From positions 108,598 to 172,597 of the forward strand of contig NZ_JAAGUY010000012.1 of NCBI RefSeq assembly GCF_010868145.1: a DNA stretch of 64,000 bases, read 5' to 3'. The notes under the pieces were generated by a model. It did no database searches. It was not told where the DNA came from and was given only the letters and a program-made list of their open reading frames with translations. The stretch is from Nocardia cyriacigeorgica (GTDB lineage: Bacteria > Actinomycetota > Actinomycetes > Mycobacteriales > Mycobacteriaceae). Made by a program: the position numbers and the translations under genes. This document shows, in pieces, positions 55,587 through 63,568 of the stretch (positions are counted from its first letter, which is position 1; each line of letters opens with the position of its first letter).

Positions 55587-56737
55587 AAACCGCGGTCATC
55601 GGAATCGGACAGAGCAAGCAGGCCAAGAAACGCGAGGTCACCATCGGCGCACTGGTGCGCGAATCGGTCGACGCCGCACTGGCCGACGCCGGACTCGACC
55701 ACGGCGATATCGACGCCATCGTGCTGTCGAAGACGCCAGACCTGTTCGACGGAGTGATGAATCCCGAGCTGTACCTTGCCGACGCGATGGGTGCGCGCGG
55801 CCTGCCGGTCACCCGGGTGTTCACCGGCGGCAGCGTCGGCGGGCATGCCGCGATCTACGGCGCGCATCTCGTGCAGGCCGGACTGGCGCGGCGGGTGCTC
55901 GTGGTCGCCTATTCGAAGGAATCCGAGGGCGATTTCACCTGGGCGCTGTCACGGGGGCTGCCGTTCAGCGCCAACCTCGGCGCAGGCGCGGGCGGGCATT
56001 TCGCCCCGGTCATCCGCGAGTACATCCGGCGGTCCGGTGCGCCGGAGCACATCGGCTGGCAGGTGGCGGTCAACCATCGGCTCAATGCGACGCGCAATCC
56101 GTACGCGCACATCCAACGTCCGAATATCACCGTGCAGGAGGTGCGCGATTCGCGGATGCTGTGGGATCCCATCCGGTATCTGGAATCATGCCCATCCTCG
56201 GACGGGTCGTGCGCGGTCGTCATCGCGGGCGAAGACGACGCCGAGGGCAATCCGCGACCCCCGGCCTGGATTCACGGCATGGCCTGGCGCACCGAGACAG
56301 GTCATTTCGCCGGTCGCGACGAGGTGAACCCGGAAGCGGGCAGGCAATGCGCGGCCGAGGCATATCGGCAGGCAGGCATCACCGATCCGGCCCGCGAGAT
56401 CGACACCGCCGAGCTCTACATCCCCTACAGCTGGTACGAGCCGATGTGGCTGGAGAACATCGGGTTGGCCGACATCGGTGCGGGCTGGAAGATGGTCGAC
56501 TCCGGGCGCACCGCCTTCGGCGGCGATCTACCGATCAATCCGTCGGGCGGAGTGCTGTCGGGCAATCCGACCGGCGCCACAGGATTGTTGCGTTTCGCCG
56601 AGGCCGCGCTGCAAGTCCGTGGCACCGCCGGTGCGCATCAGGTACCGGAGGCCACGCTGGCCATCGGCCACGCCATGGGCGGTGCGTCGCAATTCCATGC
56701 CCTCTGGGTCGTCGGCAGTGAACGGCCGAGTAAGTAG
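55583..56737 (+). CDS. Thiolase-fold protein without catalytic cysteine, candidate aldolase 2
   Basis: A 384-residue lipid-transfer/thiolase-fold protein. The nucleophile region is FTGGSVGGHAAIYGA, so Gly or Ser stands in place of Cys. The HDC region reads ELYIPYSWYEP and the GHP motif is SGNPTGATG, so all three catalytic groups of a true thiolase are lost while the fold motifs remain. This again resembles Ltp2-type aldolases. Together with the preceding gene it may form a heteromeric complex with the two DUF35 proteins. The substrate may be a steroid or branched acyl-CoA side chain. Confidence 0.84.
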   Translation: MKTAVIGIGQSKQAKKREVTIGALVRESVDAALADAGLDHGDIDAIVLSKTPDLFDGVMNPELYLADAMGARGLPVTRVFTGGSVGGHAAIYGAHLVQAGLARRVLVVAYSKESEGDFTWALSRGLPFSANLGAGAGGHFAPVIREYIRRSGAPEHIGWQVAVNHRLNATRNPYAHIQRPNITVQEVRDSRMLWDPIRYLESCPSSDGSCAVVIAGEDDAEGNPRPPAWIHGMAWRTETGHFAGRDEVNPEAGRQCAAEAYRQAGITDPAREIDTAELYIPYSWYEPMWLENIGLADIGAGWKMVDSGRTAFGGDLPINPSGGVLSGNPTGATGLLRFAEAALQVRGTAGAHQVPEATLAIGHAMGGASQFHALWVVGSERPSK

Positions 56738-56780
56738 TCACCACATATCAACGCGCACAGCGTTGTCGAGGAGAGAATCA

Positions 56781-57980
56781 ATGAGTCAGCGTACGTTCGT
56801 CATCGGTGTCGGGATGACGAAGTTCGAGAAGATCGCCAGCCGGGACTGGAACTACCCGGATATGGTCGCCGAGGCGGTGGGCGCGGCGCTCGCGGATGCG
56901 GGCGTCGGCTACGACCAGGTGCAGCGGGCTGCGGTCGGTTATGTCTTCCAGCCGTCCACGGCGGGGCAGCGGGCGCTCTACGACGTGGGGCTCACCGGGA
57001 TTCCGATGGTGAACGTCAACAACAACTGCGCCACCGGGTCGACCGCGCTGATGCTCGCCCGGGAATGGGTGCAGGCGGGTCTGGTCGACGTGGCGCTTGC
57101 CGTCGGCTTCGAGCAGATGACCAAAGAAGCGATGGCGGGCTCCGGTAACCCGGCCGTGACGACCATCGACCGCCATATCGCGGTCCTGAAGTCCACCAAC
57201 GGATTCGGCAAGGCGCCGCTGACAGCCCAGTTCTTCGGCGCCGCCGGGGCCGAGCACATGCGCCGCTATGGCACGACCCGCGAACAACTCGCAGGCGTCG
57301 CGGTGAAGAACCACGAGCATTCGACCCGAAACCCCTACGCGCAGTTCCAGGACGCGTACACGCTCGAGCAGGTACTCGGCGACAAACCCGTGCACGATCC
57401 GCTGACCCGCTCGCAGTGCTCGCCCATGTCGGACGGTTCCGCGGCGGCGGTCGTGGTCAGCGAGGCGTTCGTGCGCAAGCATGGGCTCGCCGATCGCGCC
57501 GTCGAGATTCTCGGCCAGGCGCTGGCCACCGATGACACGTCGTCGTTCGCCACCGAATCGATGATCGACGTGGTCGGTGCGCCGATGACGCGCAAAGCGG
57601 CGCAGGAAGTGTTCGCGGCGACCGGCGTCGGCATCGACGAGGTGGACGTTATCGAATTGCACGACTGCTTCTCGATCAACGAGCTGATCACCTACGAAGC
57701 GCTCGGCATGTGCGCCCCCGGTGAATCGGGTGCCCTGATCGATGCCGGTGCGACGACCTACGGTGGACGCTGGGTGGTCAACCCCTCCGGCGGGCTGATC
57801 TCCAAAGGACACCCGCTCGGTGCGACCGGGCTGGCGCAGTGCGCCGAGCTCACCTGGCAGTTGCGTGGTGAAGCCGGACCACGCCAGGTGGATGGCGCTC
57901 GGCGCGCCCTCGCGCACAACCTCGGCCTCGGCGGCGCCTGCGTCGTGACGCTCTACAGCGCGCCGGCACCACTCGATTAG
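56781..57980 (+). CDS. SCP2/Ltp-type thiolase with intact active site
   Basis: The ATG at 56781 with GAGGAGAGA gives 399 residues. It keeps the full thiolase set: C83 in NVNNNCATGST, the HDC motif in ELHDCFSINE, and KGHPLGATG near the C-terminus, plus the final GLGGACVVTLY. It fits lipid-transfer/SCP2 thiolases, which cleave 3-ketoacyl-CoAs of branched or sterol side chains. It follows the two degenerate thiolase-fold genes after 43 bp, and the TetR gene starts 9 bp further on. Likely the beta-oxidation cleavage step of the pathway. Confidence 0.92.
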   Translation: MSQRTFVIGVGMTKFEKIASRDWNYPDMVAEAVGAALADAGVGYDQVQRAAVGYVFQPSTAGQRALYDVGLTGIPMVNVNNNCATGSTALMLAREWVQAGLVDVALAVGFEQMTKEAMAGSGNPAVTTIDRHIAVLKSTNGFGKAPLTAQFFGAAGAEHMRRYGTTREQLAGVAVKNHEHSTRNPYAQFQDAYTLEQVLGDKPVHDPLTRSQCSPMSDGSAAAVVVSEAFVRKHGLADRAVEILGQALATDDTSSFATESMIDVVGAPMTRKAAQEVFAATGVGIDEVDVIELHDCFSINELITYEALGMCAPGESGALIDAGATTYGGRWVVNPSGGLISKGHPLGATGLAQCAELTWQLRGEAGPRQVDGARRALAHNLGLGGACVVTLYSAPAPLD

Positions 57981-57989
57981 GGTGCGCAC

Positions 57990-58658
57990 GTGACCCGAGG
58001 ACTACAGACCGACGCCGCGCCGGACGGGCCGCCCGCGGCCACCCTGCCGACCGATCAGCGCCTGATCCTCGCCGCCGAACGGCTCTTCGCCGAGCGTGGG
58101 ATCGACGCGGTGTCGCTGCGCGCGGTGATGTCGGCGGCCGGCGCGAATGTCGCCTCGGTGCACTATCACTTCGGTTCCAAGGACGCGCTGGTCGAGGCCC
58201 TGCTCGACCAGCGAGGGGGTCAGGTCTCGCACCGGCGCGCCGAATTACTCGACAGCATCGAGGCTTCCGGCGCACCGACCGCACGCACGGTGGCGGAGGC
58301 CTTCGTTCGGCCGGTCGCCGAGCAGATCGCCGCGGGCGGTACCGCGTGGGTCACGATCGTCGCGGGAATTATCGGCAGCCGCCACCCGGCGCTGGCGCGG
58401 ATCACCGATGGGTTCGCGCCCCAGGCCCGCCGGTTCACTGCGCTGCTCGGCGCTATCAATCCCGGTGTGCCCGCCCGGACCATCCGTTTCCGGCTGACCC
58501 AGGCCATGAGCCTGACCTTCCAGGCACTCGGTGATCTCGACGGGCTGCGCGACATGCTCGCGCTCAGCGGCACTCGGCTGTCGTCCGAGGAAGTTCTCGA
58601 GGAACTGATCGATATGGTCACCGCGATCCTCGCCGGACCACCGGATCGCGCGAAGTAG
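57990..58658 (+). CDS. TetR-family regulator at the end of the thiolase operon
   Basis: A GTG start, 9 bp behind the thiolase stop, gives 222 residues. The helix-turn-helix spans SLRAVMSAAGANVASVHYHF (about 43-62) and the following GSKDALVEALLDQRGG is usual. The C-terminal part has the ligand-domain helices. The gene ends at a strong terminator. It is likely a local repressor of this operon, acting at the inverted repeats near 53.45 kb. Confidence 0.9.
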   Translation: MTRGLQTDAAPDGPPAATLPTDQRLILAAERLFAERGIDAVSLRAVMSAAGANVASVHYHFGSKDALVEALLDQRGGQVSHRRAELLDSIEASGAPTARTVAEAFVRPVAEQIAAGGTAWVTIVAGIIGSRHPALARITDGFAPQARRFTALLGAINPGVPARTIRFRLTQAMSLTFQALGDLDGLRDMLALSGTRLSSEEVLEELIDMVTAILAGPPDRAK

Positions 58659-58670
58659 ACGGCCACAACG

Positions 58671-58708
58671 AAACGCCGTCGGCCGAATCTTCTCGGCCGA
58701 CGGCGTTT
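58671..58708. terminator. Strong bidirectional terminator hairpin
   Basis: AAACGCCGTCGGCCGA (58671-58686) and TCGGCCGACGGCGTTT (58693-58708) form a perfect 16-bp stem with loop ATCTTC. T or A runs flank it on both strands. It lies between the convergent TetR and FadD genes. Confidence 0.92.
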
Positions 58709-58718
58709 TCGCGTGTGT

Positions 58719-60311
58719 TCAGTTCACCTGCCGCGCACCATCGCCCCAGTACTGCGCGCGCAGGGCCTTCTTGTCCGGCTTGCCAAGCGGGCTGAGCGGG
58801 ATGCTGTCGGCGAAATCGACTGTCTTTGGCGTGTATACGGCGCCCTTGCGTTCCTTCACCAAGGCCTGCAATTCCTCGACCGCCACCTCGCGGCCCGAGC
58901 GCAAGACGACGACCGCCTTTACCGCCTCGCCCCATTTGTCGTCGGGGACACCGATGACCGCAGCAGCACTCACCGCGGGGTGCGCGGAGAGCACATCCTC
59001 CACTTCGCGCGGGTAGACGTTGAAGCCGCCGGAGACGATCATGTCCTTCTTGCGGTCGACGATGTAGAGGAAACCGTCAGCGTCGCGGCGGGCGATGTCA
59101 CCGGTGTGCAGCCAGTCGTGCTCGGTGGCCTCGGCGGTCTGCTCGGGCTTGTTCAGATAGCCCTTCATGACGAGTGGGCCGCGCACGCAGATCTCGCCCG
59201 GCTCCCCCGTCGGTACCTGGTTACCCTCGTCGTCGAGCAACGCGACATGCAGCCACGGCACCGGACGGCCACAGCTTGCCAGACGCTGCGGTACGGCCGG
59301 ATCGTGGTCTTCCTTGCGCAGCACCGAAATCGTCATCGGGCATTCGGCCTGACCGTAGAACTGGAAGAAGATCGGGCCGAACCTCTCGATCGCCTCGGCC
59401 AGTCGGGTCGGTGAGATGGCAGACGCGCCGTAGAAGACGGTTTCCAGGCTCGACAGATCGTATTTGTCCAGGTCGGGGTAGTCGAGCAGGGCGTAGAGCA
59501 TGGTCGGGACCAGCATCGTGGAGGTGATCTTGTACTTCTCGATGGTGGCGAGGACCGTCGCCGGATCGAATCCGGGCAGCACCACGATCGAGCCGCCCTG
59601 CAGGCTGGTCGGGTTCCAGAACGCGCCGCCCGCGTGGCTGAGCGGCGTGCAGACGAGGAAACGCACGTCCTGTGGCCACTGCCATTCGGTCATCTGGATG
59701 CGCAGCAGCGTCGCACCGCCGCGGAAGCTGAGCATCACACCCTTCGACTTACCGGTGGTACCGCCGGTGTAGGCGAGGCTGACGGTGTCGCTCGGCGCGA
59801 CGTCGGGAGCGACGAGTGGGGCGGGGTCGAAGGCCCGCGCGGCGGCCAGCAGGTCGGTGCCGGCCTCAGTCGGGCCGAAGGCCAGCAGGTTCTTCAGCTC
59901 GGGTACCCGTTCGGCCAGTTGAGCGGCCCGCTCCTCGTACTTGTCCGGGTCGTAGATGAGGGTCTCGATGCCCGCGTCCTGCAGGACGTAGGCGTGATCG
60001 TCGAGCGAACCCATGGGATGCAGCGCGGCGAACCGGACACCGGTGACCGCGTTGGCGCCCTGGGTGAACAGCACCTCGGGCCGGTTCGCGGACAGGATCG
60101 CCACCGGGCTGCCGATCCCGAGCCCGAGCGAGGCGTAGGCCTGCGCGAACGTGCTGATCTGGTCGCGCACCTGGCGATAGGTCAGCTGCTCGTCACCGAT
60201 GTGCACCGCGGTCCGATCGGCATACAGATCTAGCGAGCGGATGAGCATATCGACCGCCAACGGCTCCCGATGGAGCTGATCGACCTCGGTGATCTGCGGA
60301 TCAGTGTTCAT
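58719..60311 (-). CDS. Long-chain/steroid acyl-CoA ligase (FadD, AMP-binding)
   Basis: A 530-residue adenylate-forming ligase. The ATP loop is YTGGTTGKSKGV (about 182-193), with the second motif FYGQAECPM and the third DWLHTGDIARRDADGF, and the C-terminal K in PLSPLGKPDKKAL. It should activate a fatty or steroid acid with CoA. FadD8-type sequences of mycobacteria look closest from memory. A perfect KstR-like palindrome lies 46-61 bp ahead of its ATG. It faces the TetR gene tail to tail. Confidence 0.92.
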   Translation of the reverse strand: MNTDPQITEVDQLHREPLAVDMLIRSLDLYADRTAVHIGDEQLTYRQVRDQISTFAQAYASLGLGIGSPVAILSANRPEVLFTQGANAVTGVRFAALHPMGSLDDHAYVLQDAGIETLIYDPDKYEERAAQLAERVPELKNLLAFGPTEAGTDLLAAARAFDPAPLVAPDVAPSDTVSLAYTGGTTGKSKGVMLSFRGGATLLRIQMTEWQWPQDVRFLVCTPLSHAGGAFWNPTSLQGGSIVVLPGFDPATVLATIEKYKITSTMLVPTMLYALLDYPDLDKYDLSSLETVFYGASAISPTRLAEAIERFGPIFFQFYGQAECPMTISVLRKEDHDPAVPQRLASCGRPVPWLHVALLDDEGNQVPTGEPGEICVRGPLVMKGYLNKPEQTAEATEHDWLHTGDIARRDADGFLYIVDRKKDMIVSGGFNVYPREVEDVLSAHPAVSAAAVIGVPDDKWGEAVKAVVVLRSGREVAVEELQALVKERKGAVYTPKTVDFADSIPLSPLGKPDKKALRAQYWGDGARQVN

Positions 60312-60356
60312 TCATGCGCCTTTCGGGCCCGCGTCGCGACAGATACATACTCAAAG

Positions 60357-60372
60357 CTAGAACGCGTTCTAG
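60357..60372. promoter_or_regulatory. Perfect KstR-like palindrome upstream of the FadD gene
   Basis: CTAGAACGCGTTCTAG is a perfect 16-bp palindrome that matches TNNAACNNGTTNNA. It lies 46-61 bp ahead of the FadD start on the minus strand, the best KstR-like site in the window. Confidence 0.8.
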
Positions 60373-60524
60373 TTTTGAGCAAGGGTTCTGGGCGATCTAT
60401 TCCGGGCAGGCCGTGACGCCTGCACCTCCCCCGTCGAGGGATCCCGACCCGGCGACAGGTTTCGTCCCGCCTGCTACGTTGCGTTGCCCTTGACGAGCCG
60501 GGTACCGCCACGCCTGAACCACTG

Positions 60525-60557
60525 GGCCGACACTCCGGGGTCGGCCGACACTCCGGG
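60525..60557. repeat. Short tandem repeat in the promoter region
   Basis: GGCCGACACTCCGGG occurs at 60525-60539 and 60543-60557, an 18-bp period, within the 336-bp gene-free region between the FadD and membrane-protein genes. It may be an operator for the rightward gene. Confidence 0.5.
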
Positions 60558-60647
60558 CACAAACCTTGACCGGCCCGAATCCGGCGATCTTGTCGGCGAC
60601 CGCTGATACCCTCTGCGACACAAGCGATTCGAGTTCATCAGGGGGGC

Positions 60648-62408
60648 GTGAATGAGCACGGCGAGACGACTTCGGGGCACCACACCGAGACCGCGATGAC
60701 CCCACCGACCGATGAGCCGACGCGCTACCTTGCGGCCGCGGTTCACCTCGATGACGAGCTCGCCGATGCGCTGGTCGAGGAGTATCTGGCCGAGCCGAAG
60801 CGGGCGATCCCACCCTCGCCGGGCGTGGATGCGGCGACCGTGCTGCGCGAGGCGCTGGCGGCGCAGTCGCGGCGGCGGACCGTGAACACCGCACTACTCG
60901 GACTGCTCGCGATCACCACCGTGCTCGCGTTTCCGCTGGTCGCCGTGTGGCTCGCGTCCGGCCTCACCTGGCGAGTGTGCTCGACGATCGTGTCACGACT
61001 GACATACAGCTCTTCGGGCTCCGGCCGTTTCTTCCTTGGGCGGCGCCAGCGCTGGTGGGCAACAGCCGTCATATGGTGGTTGCTTGCTTTTCTCTGGCTA
61101 CTCCTACCGGCGATGGTTGCCGTGCCATTCGGGGCATTCCTGATCGGGTCATCGGATTCGGGCTCGAGCTCGGGTATCGCCGTGCTGTTGGTCCTGACCG
61201 CGCTCGCGCTGACGACCGCGATGCTGTGTGTGCTCATCGCCCGTCACTATCTACCCTGGCAGGTCGCCACAAACTGGTTCGGCTACGGGCGATATCACTC
61301 GCAGACCGCGCCGAGAGAAGCCGTGGTCAAGGCGTCCGCGCCGTACGCCGCGCGGCTACAGCGCATCACCCAGGATCAGTTGCGTCGCTCGCAGGAGAAC
61401 TCGGGCGAGATCGTGGTCTATCGCGGGCGCAAACCGTTCGTCGGCGCGGGCAATCGGGTCCGCTCCTGGTCGGCCGCACTCGAGCTGTACGCGAAGACGA
61501 CCACCGAGGATGCCGCCGCACCGGAGAAAACGGTCGCCCTTGTGCCGAGCTTCGATCCACGCGAACTGCAGGACTTCGTATCCGAGGACCTGAAGAAGCT
61601 GCGCACCTCCCCAACGCTTACCCCCGGATGGCGGTTCTCGGACCTGGGCATCACCAGTTGGGCATTGTTGTCGCCGGTCGATATCGTGCACAACCCGTCC
61701 GCCGGTCCGCTGTTGGATCGGCTGAACGCCGGCGCCGAGCCGGAGCTGAACGAGCAGGACTGGGCCGACCTGGCCAACAAGTCACCGGAATGGCTGCGCT
61801 ACTACCGCTGCTTCCGGCTGGAGAGCTGGGCGCGTCAGCTCGCGGTATCGGGATTCCTGCACGTCGGCTGCGAGGAACGCATACTGGTGCTGGAATGGCA
61901 TGCGTTCGTGTTGCCGCCCATCGCGCCCACATTCCGTCGCGTCGACACCCCACCGGACATGCTGGAGCTGCGCGCACTGTGGGCGGCGGTCGCAGACCTG
62001 GCTCTGCTGCCGACCACGGTGCCCAGCCGCGTCGGCGATCTGGTGCGCGGCATCATCGCCCGCAACCGCCCCGGCGGCACCTGGACCACGCCCGACGAAG
62101 CGGCACGGGTGCTCGGAGCCGCGGCGAGTATCCGGGAAATCGGCGCCGGGAACAGGCTCAACAATCTGTTCCAGGAGACCGACTGCGACCGCTACGTCAA
62201 GATCCTGGAGCGACGCACCCTCGACGCAGCGCATCGATATCTCACCGAGAAGGGCATTGCCGCCAAGGGCTTCGACGACATGGTCAAGCAGATCAACAAC
62301 TCGACGATCGTCAACAACTCCAACGTCATCGCCGGAAACATCGGCGGCGAAGGCAATTCCGGCTCCGTACAGTCGGGACCTGAAAACAACTCGACCGCAA
62401 CGGAATAG
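60648..62408 (+). CDS. Unassigned membrane protein with C-terminal GNIGG-type tag
   Basis: A GTG at 60648 behind a GGGGGG site gives 586 residues. Hydrophobic helices lie at about 80-105 (LLGLLAITTVLAFPLVAVWL), 138-166 (VIWWLLAFLWLLLPAMVAVP) and 176-200 (IAVLLVLTALALTTAMLCV). The cytosolic remainder (about 210-550) is mixed alpha/beta, with phrases like AVVKASAPYAARLQRITQDQL and WLRYYRCFRLESWARQLAV. The last 40 residues are Asn/Gly-rich and hold VIAGNIGGEGNSGSV (560-574), the same tag as the next gene's N-terminus. I recognise no family. The two genes are separated by 8 bp. Confidence 0.75.
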   Translation: MNEHGETTSGHHTETAMTPPTDEPTRYLAAAVHLDDELADALVEEYLAEPKRAIPPSPGVDAATVLREALAAQSRRRTVNTALLGLLAITTVLAFPLVAVWLASGLTWRVCSTIVSRLTYSSSGSGRFFLGRRQRWWATAVIWWLLAFLWLLLPAMVAVPFGAFLIGSSDSGSSSGIAVLLVLTALALTTAMLCVLIARHYLPWQVATNWFGYGRYHSQTAPREAVVKASAPYAARLQRITQDQLRRSQENSGEIVVYRGRKPFVGAGNRVRSWSAALELYAKTTTEDAAAPEKTVALVPSFDPRELQDFVSEDLKKLRTSPTLTPGWRFSDLGITSWALLSPVDIVHNPSAGPLLDRLNAGAEPELNEQDWADLANKSPEWLRYYRCFRLESWARQLAVSGFLHVGCEERILVLEWHAFVLPPIAPTFRRVDTPPDMLELRALWAAVADLALLPTTVPSRVGDLVRGIIARNRPGGTWTTPDEAARVLGAAASIREIGAGNRLNNLFQETDCDRYVKILERRTLDAAHRYLTEKGIAAKGFDDMVKQINNSTIVNNSNVIAGNIGGEGNSGSVQSGPENNSTATE

Positions 62409-62416
62409 GAAGCTCG

Positions 62417-62800
62417 ATGGCAGACAACACACCGTCGCAATCAGTGCGCATCACCGGCGGCCAGGTGGTCGCGGGCAATATCGGAGGCTCCGGCAACAAC
62501 GGGCAGATCAACGGACCGGTCCATCTCTCCGGTGGCACGGACACCGATCAGCTCGCGGCTGTGCTCACCCAGCTCCGCGGCGAGCTCGCTCACCTGCGCA
62601 CCCAACTCGCCTCGGCGCCCGATTCAGCCGCGGATGTGGACGATGTCCTCGGGGATCTGGCCGACCCGGAACCGAATATCAGCGGAGCCACCAGCCGCTG
62701 GGAGCGACTGCGTCGTCGCATCCCCGAGTCGTTGCAGAACCTCGACACGATCCAGCAGATCGTCGGCCTCCTGGAACAGGTGCGCGAGCTGGCATCCTGA
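62417..62800 (+). CDS. Small protein with N-terminal GNIGG tag and helical body
   Basis: The ATG at 62417 gives 127 residues. Residues 10-40 read as a short beta/turn repeat with VVAGNIGGSGNNGQ (17-30) then INGPVHLSGG, which copies the C-terminal tag of the upstream membrane protein. Residues about 45-65 form a heptad helix (LAAVLTQLRGELAHLRTQL), and the C-terminus has another helix (NLDTIQQIVGLLEQVRELA). Such tag-plus-coil proteins resemble effector-associated tags of actinobacterial conflict systems, from memory. The shared tag suggests the two proteins bind each other. Confidence 0.75.
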   Translation: MADNTPSQSVRITGGQVVAGNIGGSGNNGQINGPVHLSGGTDTDQLAAVLTQLRGELAHLRTQLASAPDSAADVDDVLGDLADPEPNISGATSRWERLRRRIPESLQNLDTIQQIVGLLEQVRELAS

Positions 62801-62852
62801 CGCGATCGCCGCGGCGACTGATACGCCGGTCGCCGGTCGCCGGTCGGATCCA

Positions 62853-63035
62853 TCACCGGCCGGCCGCGAGCTGCATCCAGACCAGCATCACCACAACGCT
62901 CAACAGGCACATGGGGCCGAGTGAGCGTTGCACCTTGACGCGGGTGGGCACCGGGGCCGCCCAGACCACCCACAGGGATGTCGTGCCGAGCGCGGCGAAC
63001 GTCAACCAGGCCGCGACCATGCTCGCGAAATACAT
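62853..63035 (-). CDS. Small two-helix membrane protein
   Basis: A 60-residue protein with two hydrophobic segments, FASMVAAWLTFAALGTTSLWV and GPMCLLSVVVMLVWMQLA, split by a basic turn RVKVQR. The coding frame has typical third-position GC. It converges with the GNIGG gene. No family can be named. Confidence 0.5.
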   Translation of the reverse strand: MYFASMVAAWLTFAALGTTSLWVVWAAPVPTRVKVQRSLGPMCLLSVVVMLVWMQLAAGR

Positions 63036-63568
63036 CCAGCACCATCCTCTCCGATCCCGCCCCGCAGAGAGAGCTGTTAGCAGCGCACCGCTGATGTCTC
63101 ACCGCCGGGACGTGGCCACGCCGCGAAGGTCTCGAACGGCCGAAGCTCTGAACCTCCTACTGCCATGACGGGTTTCACCGGGACAGCCACTATATGCGGC
63201 GCGGAATACGGAATCTCCGAATTCATTCCACGCCTGTACAGCTCACAGTGCTGATGGTTCGAGAATTGTTTCCACACACATGTGATTCCCGCGCGCACCG
63301 CGCGCCCTGACCAGAGCGTCAGCGAACCTCCTGATCAACACCCCACTCTGCTCGATATATCGGGCGTCTCGGTGCTGACACACAGGTTGACAACAGCTCG
63401 ATTGTCCATCGTGCCGAATACCGGTGATCAATTTTCGTGAGGTTTCCAGAGACCACCGTTCTCCATGGGACTGCGTCGTTTTCGCAAATACCGTTGGCGC
63501 AGTTTTGGTGCCGTCCCATTTCGGGCGGCGCTGTCACTGAAAACGTTTGTCGCTCAGGAAGGTTTGTT
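63036..63568. other. Gene-poor 533-bp region ahead of a secreted lipase gene
   Basis: No convincing gene is seen. The stretch is richer in A and T than the rest of the window, with runs like GAATTGTTTCC and TCAATTTTCGTGAGG. The promoter of the downstream secreted lipase and that of the small membrane protein must lie here. Long AT-rich leaders of this kind can mark regulated promoters. Confidence 0.45.
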
